Assembly: GCA_949987705.1 (NCBI GenBank)
Contig: OX465281.1
Location: forward strand, 237,853,143 to 237,917,142
Reading direction: 5' to 3'
DNA from: Thereva unica
Taxonomy: Eukaryota > Arthropoda > Insecta > Diptera > Therevidae
Length of the DNA: 64,000 bases
Part shown: piece by piece, positions 55,205 to 64,000 of the stretch
How the letters are laid out: the number at the start of each line of letters is the position of its first letter
Position numbering within the stretch: the first letter of the stretch is position 1
Made by a program: the position numbers and the translations under genes
The notes under the pieces: generated by a model
What the model saw: the letters and a program-made list of their open reading frames with translations, nothing else
Database searches by the model: none
Told to the model about the DNA's origin: nothing

Positions 55205-57680
55205 TTGCCTGAAGACATAAGACTTTTTTACCACATTTGCAGTGGTATGAGAGGAAAAATAAGTCTTTTCATTGATGCGAAATCGTGTCTTTTCATTATT
55301 CTCGTGATCACCGAAACGAGGTTAAATAATACATTTCTAAATGAGGAGATCTTGGACAATAACTGGACTATCGATCGTTGTGATAGAGACTATCACTCTA
55401 CCGGACACTCGAGATACGGAGGTGTCCAAATAGCCGTCAAAGACCCTCTAGAAAGTGTATTAATCTCCACGAATCGATCACAATTCGAAAATGTTTTCAT
55501 TCAGTGTCAAATCTGGCAAAAAACACATTGTTCTGGGCGCTGCTTACATACCCCCTAATTCTGAAGAATCAAAGTATGATGATTTTACAAATTCACTCAA
55601 TGGAGTTCTCCAATCATTCGACTACCACAAGGAAAATAACGAAGTGCTCATACTGGGAGATTTTAATCGTCCTAACATATCTATTACTTTCGACGAAGAC
55701 TATAATTTCCTCCCCATTAATGTCACACGCGCTTTTGACATGAAGCTTTTTGACAATTTTTACGCCAATGATCTGCAGCAAGTGATAAGGCAACCGAAAT
55801 TGGTTAGAACTGGTTTTCACTAATCTTTATGACAAGGTCACCGATGAGGAGAACCTTCTTTCAAACACGCTTCACCATCTCACGTGGATATTAGAACTCA
55901 ACTCCCCGTCACTATGCATCGCGCGTCTCACAACAATACAATTGTTTTTGATTTCAAAAAAGCAGACTATAATAGTATTTGCTTTGAATTATTACAAATT
56001 GACTGGAGGAATAGGCTATCAGGTGATAATCCAGACCAGTTAGTATCATACTTCTACAACATTATTCTCAGCTCCATCGTCAAACACGTACCCAAAATTT
56101 AAAAAAAAGTATAAATTGTCGGAGCCATGGTTAGACAAAAATACTAGATCCCTGCAAAATTAAAGAAACAAATTGTATCGCCCGATAAGAAGACAAACGG
56201 ATGTTAACGATGAATTAAGGTCTGAATACTCACGGTTATCATCGGAATTCACTTTTACGTCACGTGAGGCCTATATACTGTATACATAAAGAAAGTCGGA
56301 GAAAATATCTTAAAGGACCCTAAAAAATCCATCGATTTCGTTAATACAAAGCGAAAGACCTCAGGGTATCCGGCAACAACCACGTATGGGAGAGCTTCCT
56401 CCTCGTGCCCCCAAGATATACGTAACATGTTTGCTGTGAGATTTAGTGAAGTCTTCGCTCCCAAATCTAACACAACGAACACGGACCCCACTTGTACTGA
56501 ATCGTCAACCATCATTAATAATCTGTCTCTGCCAGGTGATGAGATAAGAGCAGGTTTAAACAATCTCGATACTAATAGAGGTCACGGCCCCGACAATCTC
56601 TCTACCAGCTTCCTGCAGCGCAGCTCAAAGCTTTCCTCTATGCCATGCAATAACCTTCTCCCGGAAAAAAGCGTATAACTGCAGCAATACTATCTTGACA
56701 ACAAGTTATTAAACCATATTGATCAAATCGTAGACCTAGGTGTTGTCTTAGCCAGTAAGATAAAATGTAACATTACGATAATATTACTGCCAGAGCTAAT
56801 AAACCCCTTGGTTTTTTAAAAAGAAGGGCTAAGGAATTTGATAACATCTGGGTCACTACACTAAAACACTATTCTGCTAACTTGTCCGACCAATGTTGGA
56901 ATACGCATGCCCTGTCAGCGATCCCATATTCCACGTCAGTAGCAATAGGATTGAGGCCATTCAAAAACAATTTTTCTTGTTCGCACTAAGAAATCTAGAT
57001 AACCCCGCTGCTTATCGAAGCCTTCCATACTATACGGAGAGGCTCAATGTTTGGGATCTTTTACCACTGTCATGCAGGAGAAAAATGCTAATCTCATGCC
57101 TTACCTTGGATATTCTAAAGGGCGATCTCAGATGAGGTTCTCGTCGGGTAGGATAATACCCAATGATGTAGCTCGGCGTACTAGGTACTCGAAACTCTTC
57201 AAATACAACTCATTTATCAGGGTTGGTGTTCCGAAAATGGGGCTTATCGTGTTTTGAAAAGGTGCAAGACCCATCCATCAAACTCATCTGTCACTTTTTC
57301 CATAGGCCTCCATATATTATTGAGCGCTACTGCAGCTACTACTACTACAGCTACTGTAGCGGTGGCAAAATATATTAATAAAATTAAAAGTGATTTTTTT
57401 CGCATAAATTAACGTTTTCGTGCCTGAATGCCAATATTGTTCCCGCAATACAAAACCCTCACCTCCTGTAACAATATATCGCAGTCGGGTTTTTTGGACA
57501 CTTACAACATTTTAGAGTTCAAAGATAAAGTTGGTCGTCATTTAATTCACCGAGTCCCAGACCCTTCTAACCCATGCTATTTTCTCTATCCTTCAAACTT
57601 AGCTTATTACTAGACATTGCACCATGACCTGAACGAGATTATGGACTCCTAGAGCAATGGATGATTAATAACCTTGATTT
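55205..57680 (+). pseudogene. CR1/Jockey-group retrotransposon relic with the RT core deleted
   Basis: Endonuclease: SGMRGKISLFIDA, LVITETRLNNTF (Glu), RYGGVQIAVKD, a frame change, KKHIVLGAAYIPPNSE, EVLILGDFNRPNIS (Asp, Asn). Linker: SIVKHVPKI, SEPWLDKNTRSL, then AVRFSEVFAPKS and GPDNLSTSFLQ. Near 56,680 the text jumps from the thumb-side N-terminus straight to LNHIDQIVDLGVVLA, so the whole catalytic core including the expected YADD region is deleted. The C-terminus continues RPMLEYACPVSDP, IEAIQKQFFLFALRNLD, a CTA/CTGCAG-rich insert of about 170 bp at 57,258-57,427, and YNILEFKDKVGRHLI to the stop. Post-stop text resembles that after 6,704. Confidence 0.85.
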
Positions 57681-58230
57681 TTCCATACAAAAAAAGTTGA
57701 GAAGTGCCATCATCATCCACTTTGCTTCTTACCAGCCACTTTCAATGACCACCATTACATTCAACAAATCCGGGATTATTATTATTACTATTTTCTGCAC
57801 TAATCCCTAAACAAATGTTTACAAATTCATCTCTTTACCCAGATTTTACACTTGAGTTAATCTTATCAAAATATTTCTCTGGATCCAATTAATTTGAGCA
57901 ATTTACGCTCAATCACACCGTTCCTTGAATCTAATCAGACGTTAATCTTTGAGAATCTCGCCCTCCCCACTCTTTTGATAAAACAAATACACCGCATAAT
58001 GGGATAATTACAAGAGACGAGAGAGAAAATTAATAACACCCTATTAAACCTGTACAAGTGCAATCATGCGATTAGGTGTTTGGCAATAAATCAAATCCCA
58101 TGTCCTCCTATCGATTTCGCTATCCCGATTAACATTTGAGGCTTTTTATCCATCACACCAGCTAGTATTATTTATACGCAGCACACCCGCCGCTCCCCCA
58201 CTCGCACTCAGCCTATTATTTTGTACTTAC
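57681..58230. other. Spacer without supported gene
   Basis: No gene is supported. The last 90 bp are C-rich (CACCCGCCGCTCCCCCACTC) and lead into the possible exon that follows. Confidence 0.45.
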
Positions 58231-58412
58231 GGAATTCCAGGACTCGCATTGAGGTAAAAGCGAACGCTGCTGGTTCTCCCATCCCCGGCCCATGCTGCCA
58301 TAATATTATAGGAAACAGATAAACAGGCTCTACCTACATATACTCGTAACGGCACCAGGATACGAGTATTTATGGAAAATGGCATCACGACCTTGGCCCT
58401 AAATTTATGCAT
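58231..58412 (-). CDS. Possible host exon with splice donor
   Basis: On the - strand an open stretch ends exactly at CC|GTAAGTAC (58,230-58,223), a full consensus splice donor, while sequence composition rises above the AT-rich surroundings. Two starts are possible: 58,412 (MHKFRAKVVM) or the internal ATG at 58,301 with favourable context (MAAWAGDGRTSS). The part before the internal ATG holds a TACTCGTA..TACGAGTA hairpin and would then be 5' UTR. The product is not recognised. No further exon was found downstream on the - strand, so this stays a candidate only. Confidence 0.25.
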
Positions 58413-59100
58413 CAGTAAATATTTTCAGTAGAGAAGAAAATTAGTTGAATTCTAGGAGAAAGCTCGCCGGGGGTGGGGGTGGAAACTATAGCCTCGAATC
58501 CAAGGATTTAACGGAAATTTACGGGGAAATTTTTCTGTTACAGTTTATAGGAAGGATTTTGAAAATTTATGGCGCAAAATAAATCTCGAGGGCATAAAGT
58601 TTAGTGGATGCGAAAATTATATTCTCTCACTAGGATTTTCCTGTTTTTCTGCGGGAATTTTATATTAGTTGGAGGTGAAAATTCTTCTTTTTATTTAGTA
58701 TTTTTTAATATTCTTTGCTTGGCCCTACGGTTTGGGATTACGGGAGATTTTAATAAATAAAATTCAAATGGGATTAGCCCTTGCCAGATGGTAGAAACAT
58801 TTTGGAATAGTCCTTTAGCTTGGAAATAGAAAAAGAAACGAGTGTATGTCGTCGTAGTGGAAAGCAATGAGTGTTTTTGTGTATGATCGGAAAGTTTATA
58901 TCAAACCTTAAAATTTAACAGCTCTATGGTATTCTGAGTCATACCCAAGTCGAAGGCCGATATATTAGCACCTTTGTTAACCTCGAACTCTTCTCCATCC
59001 GAAATTGGTACGACACCCTACAACCGAATATCTCAACCAAAACTTGAATCACTTTGGTGAGGTTCCTTTGGTTGTTTTAGATATCTAAGGATTTTGACAG
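58413..59100. other. Spacer without supported gene
   Basis: No coding or repeat structure is seen apart from a G-rich word at 58,466-58,482. Confidence 0.5.
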
Positions 59101-59286
59101 ATTTATTTATTTATTTATTTCTATTTTTACACTACACAATTAAGACATATGGGTCTTTTATTATGTATAGGCTATACACAAAAAGATAGCAGAAATAACA
59201 TTAGAAGAAAAGAAAAAAATCAGTAATGAAAATAACAATGAATACATAGTAAACGAAAATTGATACAAATTCAATGTGAAACAAAA

Positions 59287-60215
59287 TACTTACATATATA
59301 AAATCGCTTTAAAATTTTTACTGCTGCTGCTTCGTCGTACATCTAATGGTAAAGAGTTCCACAACCTAATAGCACGAACAAAGAACTGTTTTTCGGAAAT
59401 GCTGTACTTAATGACAGGCACAATTAGAGTTAACGCTCTTGTGGAGTTCGCAAAATTAATTCTATCATAAAGGTACTTTGGTTGCTTTAATAAAATAATT
59501 TTACTTAGGAACCAGACAGTACGAAAATCAAAATATGAGGATAGCGTACATCCAAACACAGATCTGACGTATACTGAGACATGGTCGAAACGCCTAATAT
59601 TGTACACATAACGAACGCAGGAATTAAACGCAATATTAAGCTTATTAAAGATAACAGACCCAGCCTTTCAAAACAATTCACATCCATATGTCAGCATTGG
59701 AACAATAAGTGTTTTCACTAGCAAGAGTTTAGTATTCCGAGGAGTAAAGTAAGCAGAGACAGATAGTTATCGCAGAACAGCATATACCTTGCTAACAAGA
59801 GAACTAATGTGATTACCCCAAGATTGGGTATTATCAAAAATTATACCCAGGTTCTTTACAAAATTTTTATAGGGCAAGACAGCGCCGTTAAGGATTACCC
59901 TTGGAAATTCGCTGCTGTCAACACCTGACCTGGATATAACAATTACATTAGACTTGTTTGCGTTGAGCCTGAGCTTGTTATATCTCGTCCATTCATATAT
60001 AGAATGTAGATCTTCGTTGATTCTGGCTACCGCATCCTCGATTAAACCAATTGGTCTAGATATATATAATTGCGTATCGTCAGCATATAAATGAAATTTG
60101 CAGCTCTTAATAATAGCCGGAAGGTCATTAATAAACATTGCGAAGAAAAGAGGCCCCAGGATTGACCCTTGAGGTACGCCACAAATACACTTAGATGGGG
60201 TTGAAAAACAATTAT
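59287..60215 (-). pseudogene. CR1-group ORF, 3' portion (RT motif 4 to C-terminus)
   Basis: It resumes directly after the insertion with [33 protein letters not shown] (catalytic Asp pair) and [16 protein letters not shown], then [20 protein letters not shown]. Two in-frame stops follow (near 59,766 and 59,680), with PRNTKLLLVKTLIVPMLTYG between them, and the C-terminus reads RAIRLWNSLPLDVRRSSSSK. The frame of this half joins the frame of the 5' half exactly once the insertion and one TA copy are discounted, which shows that the insertion came after the element was already present. Confidence 0.88.
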
Positions 60216-61020
60216 TACACTCAGAAAAATAATTGCTAAAATTAAGCAAAAACGGGGTTTAATCTAAGCATACACGATAATGATTTTCAGTCAAGCGCAA
60301 CGAGTTTTTGGTTTAAGTTTAATCCATTCTAATTTTTAGCATTTAACATATGCTTGAAGTAACAATGGATCGTTCTTATACGGAGGACTAGAATTACTAC
60401 AATATAGTAATACAAACTTTACTTAATTTAAGCTTCTGCGGTGATTGAAACGAGCATTGAACAGTTTTGAAAACTCTACTTCCTTTTAAAGCTTACGAAG
60501 CTTTAAATTGATCGTATTAATTCTTGAAAATAGTACCTATGAAAAAAGAATGAAAATGCTAAAAGCTTCCGTTTAAGATTCCCAATTTGATTTATTAAGT
60601 TGTTTCTTCTGTCCCACTTCTCAATTAATTAGAAAATTTTCCCAAACAAGCAAGGGTGGGCACCCTAATAAGCAGACATATTTTCCATTTGATTCCCAAT
60701 AACTGGACATTTGTCTCAACAAAATTTCACATTAATTAACACATTGTAGGAGTACTTTATTTATTAGGATTCAATTTTTATTTAAAACAAAGAAAAATAT
60801 TCAAGATAAACAAAAACTAAATCCGTATTTCTAAAACTTGGTGAAAAAGGCAAATCAATAATGTCTATGAATGAACCCCCAAAACATCACAGTAGGCTTG
60901 AGTATACTATGCAGGCAGGATAATATGATGGAGTTGTTGGCATCTAAAAGTATTATAACTAATTAATATAGCAGTAGTTATTTATTTGCAAAAACTTACC
61001 ATTATTGGTATATTGGTATA

Positions 61021-61149
61021 TTACGTTACACAGGAAGAGCCTTTTAAATCACTTCTCAAAATTTCATCTATTTTTGAAGTAAAGTTTTCCCACTTGTGAA
61101 GTAAGATGTCCTTCTTGCCTGGATAGAATGCTTCAAAATTAATATCAAT
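61021..61149 (-). pseudogene. Captured gene fragment, terminal exon
   Basis: After a 59-nt intron (61,150-61,208, GTATAA at its start and CTCTTTTTCAG at its end, phase 0) the frame continues IDINFEAFYPGKKDILLHKW, ENFTSKIDEILRSDLKG and SSCVT, and stops with TAA at 61,021-61,023. The junction joins both blocks without breaking the frame, and the last residues form an acidic-basic helix-like segment. A preserved intron means the sequence was acquired as genomic DNA and not through an RNA copy. Confidence 0.5.
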
Positions 61150-61208
61150 CTGAAAAAGAGATCGCGATTAGATTTTAATTACTGTAATGAAGAGTTGTAA
61201 TATTATAC

Positions 61209-61554
61209 AAAAATATGGAAATGGCTTGCTTTTAGTATGGGCCATTCCCTGAATATGGGACCTAGATTGGCATTCTTAAATTCTGCTAAGCGGTCGAAGA
61301 CGGTTCTTTTACATTTTTCCGTAGGTTCTTCTTCATTATCATGGTTATAAAGAAGCCATGTGTTGATTATTTTATATTCTTCGTTCTCTAAAATTTGATA
61401 TATTTTATTTAAAATTGCAGCGATTCCAGCCTTAAGAACCTAGCATTAAACTTTAATTGTTTTTATCCTTGTTTTTAATTGTTTGCTATGGTTGGAAATT
61501 TGCAAGCTTGTTGCCGCTTTTTGACGGGTATTTTTAATTATTCCCTTTCGTTTT
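61209..61554 (-). pseudogene. Captured gene fragment, upstream coding block
   Basis: Frame read on the - strand: a basic stretch KRKGIIKNTRQKAATSL, two stops in nine bases near 61,445-61,453, then VLKAGIAAILNKIYQILENE, INTWLLYNHDNEEEP, RTVFDRLAEFKNANLGPIF and REWPILKASHFHIF up to 61,209. There a GTATAATATT donor begins. The text is clearly protein-like (mixed charge, no low complexity) and is not a transposase motif I know. It vaguely recalls a family of uncharacterised animal proteins with an EWP..K..G..L segment; that link is from memory and weak. It could be a worn host gene captured by the transposon or a remnant of an element-encoded accessory gene. Confidence 0.5.
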
Positions 61555-62202
61555 AATTTGCTGTTATAATATGTTTATCGGACAGTAGACTTTTGGGACA
61601 ACTCCAAACTATTCGGGGTATTTCCTTTGCTCTAAATAATTAGACTTAGAAGTAAACTATGGTTCATAATTAATGTATTTAAAGATATTAATGAATTTAA
61701 GCAATTTTATAACTTACCACGAAAACAAAACCTTCTCCTAACTTTTTCACTTTTAACGTTCACTATAAACTTCAACGCGCATTCGGCATTCAAGATCGGA
61801 CTGAGACTGTAATAAAATGCGCACTTTAAGTATGCATTCAATAGCACCATGCTTAGAGTAAGTATGAGTTCCTTAACTCAACTATAAAAATGCTTAAAAC
61901 GAGCAAGTCGAGCTACGTAAATGTAACAAAGTACTGAGAATTAGCATGAACCATTCTTAACCTAAGGATGTTTAAAAGTTCTCAGATCCTGCACAGGGCC
62001 GTACTTAAGTTGAATATTACTGTGCTTGGTAGAAATAAGCATATAACACATAATTTTAGAAAAAGATACTATAAACAAGAATACCATGCTTGATACATTG
62101 ATAAAAGGTAAGATCACGATAGTTGAATCAAGAATTTCAGCATATGCTTCAATTTACCTCACCATACTTAATTATAGAGTTCGAAAATTTTTTCTGAGTG
62201 TA

Positions 62203-63780
62203 CAGAAAACGTATTGTTCCCTATCCTCCAAATATGACTGCACAAGTCTAAGAGTGCTGCGAGCAAAATGAAATTTGAGGCCAAGTTTTTCTAACAATAG
62301 CTTATGGTTTACCGTGTCAAATGCTTTTGAAAAATCCAAATGTACTAGTACAGTAACCATGTCACTCACCATGGCTTTACGGATGTCATCTGAGATATTC
62401 AGTAATGCCGTCACACAGCTATGTTGAGGGCGGAAACCAGATTGAAAATCAGACAAAAATTTACGGTCATTAATATATTTAAATGTTTGATGATGAAATA
62501 GTTTTTCAAACACTTTGCTGAGGAAAGGAAGGATAGATATTGGACGGTATTCAGCGCAATTAGAGGGGCCACTTTTCGGGATAGGATTAACTTTTGCTCT
62601 TTTCCAGCTAGATGGGTATACAGACGTTAAAATAATTATATTCAAAATGTGTGTAACAGGAGAAAGGATAAGCGGAAGAATTAATTTAATAAATTTCGGA
62701 TGTAAGTTGTCCAAACCTACAGCCTTTGATTTAATAGACAAGATAGCACTACCAACATCTTCTATACTAAAAGAAGATATAGTAAACCCAGTTGAGGAAA
62801 AACTACCAAGAAAATCATTACTAATTTTTTCATGGTTATCGGAGAGGAATACTTCAGAGAACTTATCATTAATCACGTTAGGATCTTCTGCAACAATATA
62901 CGATTTGGTTTTTCCGAGGCCACAGGTATTCAGATTTCTCCACAGTGCTTTTGTCGGCAGAGAAGAATTAAATTTAAAGCTATAATATCTTCTTTTGGAG
63001 CGCCGAATAAAAAAAGAAGTTCGATTACGTAAGTGGCGATATTCCTCCCACAGCTCTGGTGTTCTAAAGCGTTTCCACCTGCGGTAGGCAATATCTCGTG
63101 CAGACATTAGTGCACGCACACTAGTGGTGAGCCATGGGCAACTAGAATCCGTGATTCGACGCATTTTTAGTGGTACATATTTTTCGAAGAGATAGGACAC
63201 TAGACCTTCAAAGTAAAGTAGTTGTTCGTTAACGGATGTCATGGAGTATACTTGATCCCAATGTAATAATGATCCTTCTGAGAAGATTTCATCTAGACGA
63301 ATGCTTTTGAAATCCCTATATGAAAAGAAACTCTCTGTGTTGTCCACTTCTATATTATACGAAACGAATACAAGGTCATGTCTAGAGAAAGCTGGTACTG
63401 CGATTTGGTTGTTAAAAGACACCAAGTTAATATCATCCACTATTAGAATATCCAAAAGAGTTGAAGATGTACTAGTAAAATGAGTTGGATGACTGTTAAC
63501 AACAGAAAGACCATAAATGCTTAAAATGTCCAGCAGGCTCTCAGCACAACTTTTTTGGGCAATTAAGTCGGAATTGAAATCCCCACAAATCAGAATGTGA
63601 GCATATGAGTGGCAAAGCTCAACAAGAAGAAGATTAAGAGGATACCAATCAGAAATATTTGGAGGTTTGTAAATTGTACCAACAAGACACTTACCATATA
63701 TATTTCGACAAAAATATATTCAATGCAGTCATTATCACCAGATCTTGCTATAACCTTGCAATTGAAGTTTCTTTTAAGGG
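62203..63780 (-). pseudogene. CR1-group ORF, 5' portion (endonuclease to RT motif 3)
   Basis: Endonuclease remnant: VGTIYKPPNISD, ILICGDFNSDLIA (Asp, Asn), STLLDILIVDD and FSRHDLVFVSYN (His). Linker: YVPLKMRRITDSSCPWLTTS, then RDIAYRRWKRFR and LPTKALWRNLNTCGLG. Reverse transcriptase start: KAVGLDNLHPKFIKLI, SSWKRAKVNPIPKSGPS, EYRPISILPFLSKVFEK, DFQSGFRPQHSCVTAL and VLVHLDFSKAFDTVNH (first catalytic Asp). A 2-bp AT duplication near 63,705 shifts the frame; the remaining 500 codons are open. The frame is cut at 62,202 by the TIR element, which adds nine foreign codons before a stop. Confidence 0.88.
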
Positions 63781-63783
63781 CCT

Positions 63784-64000
63784 AATACACTCAATCGAGC
63801 AATTATAGGGTATCGCGCGCCCGCGAATATTAAGAAAACTAGGTATTTTTAAGAAAACATAAATCTAGCTATTCATGGTGGAAAATTTTAATATTTTTTA
63901 TTAGTATATTAGTTATAATGGTTCAAAGTTCCGTACCTGCGCCCGGAAAATACTCCTATTTAGGTGGAAAAATTTTAAAATTTTTTAATGTACGATAAAC
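63784..64000. other. AT-rich end of window
   Basis: Nothing recognisable. Confidence 0.5.

Larger units (their letters stand above)
60218..62200 (-). mobile_element. 1983-bp TIR element with TA duplication carrying a gene fragment
   Basis: Ends CACTCAGAAAAA in inverted orientation, with TA on both sides (60,216-60,217 and 62,201-62,202). Subterminal zones on both sides carry related words (AGCATATGCTTC / ACATATGCTTGAAG, and several ATGCTTA). No transposase domain is visible. Instead the middle carries two coding-like blocks on the - strand with a short intron between them. TA target and short TIR are compatible with a Tc1/mariner-type or another TA-specific transposase supplied from elsewhere. 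The superfamily is inferred. Confidence 0.88.
59101..63783 (-). mobile_element. CR1-group retrotransposon relic split by a TIR element
   Basis: On the - strand: endonuclease from about 63,780 (5'-truncated), linker and reverse transcriptase to 62,203; then the inserted element 60,218-62,200; then the rest of the reverse transcriptase from 60,215 to the stop near 59,290; a 3' region; and a tail of AAAT repeats at 59,101-59,120. It is a separate, more decayed family member than the copy at 33.7-36.6 kb, which it resembles in motif order throughout. Confidence 0.85.

Overview
The window reads as AT-rich, repeat-dense nuclear DNA of an arthropod, most likely an insect. The reasons are the mix of element types (CR1-group, RTE and LOA non-LTR retrotransposons, hAT and TA-target transposons, many short inverted-repeat elements, a Helitron-like family), GT..AG intron punctuation of about 60 nt in one captured gene fragment, and a primer-binding-site sequence complementary to the 3' end of tRNA-Ser, as in some insect gypsy-group elements. 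Nothing is bacterial, and I cannot name the species. I find no host gene that I would defend. One possible short exon near 58.2-58.4 kb is the best candidate, so the window is probably intergenic or part of a very large intron.

Layout. 0-20 kb: a decayed CR1-group fragment (0.5-1.2 kb), an LTR/primer-site remnant joined to a CR1-group 3' end (5.6-6.8 kb), a series of inverted-repeat elements (2.2, 7.9, 8.8, 9.2-10.0, 13.7-14.1 and 17.3-17.8 kb), an RTE endonuclease fragment (13.3-13.7 kb), and a Helitron-like copy split by a 1.95-kb hAT-type element (14.6-17.1 kb). 20-32 kb: an end-to-end RTE element with a 12-bp target duplication (20,239-23,766), broken by frameshifts and by a 325-bp inverted-repeat element next to its YADD motif; then a second Helitron-like copy (26.7-27.6 kb) and RTE/MITE fragments. 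33-37.5 kb: a 4.5-kb foldback-like structure with about 300-bp arms that encloses the best-preserved gene of the window, a 961-aa CR1-group endonuclease/reverse transcriptase. 38.9-42 kb: an RTE relic and a third Helitron-like copy carrying a 147-bp minisatellite. 44.2-47.5 kb: a second inverted structure containing a hAT element, a poly(A)-tailed retrotransposon 3' end and a 248-bp MITE. 49.5-53 kb: a 5'-truncated LOA element with an open 1138-codon frame covering endonuclease, reverse transcriptase and RNase H. 54.8-64 kb: an RTE 5' fragment, a CR1-group relic on the + strand, and a CR1-group relic on the - strand interrupted by a 1983-bp TA-target element that carries a two-exon coding fragment of unknown family.

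Functionally the window is a record of successive insertions. The only machinery that still looks readable is the CR1-group protein (33,687-36,572) and the LOA frame (49,586-53,002). The most unusual items are the TIR element with the spliced gene fragment (60,218-62,200), the two large foldback structures with nested insertions, and the Helitron-like family with a variable internal minisatellite. All family assignments rest on motifs read by eye; no database search was possible.
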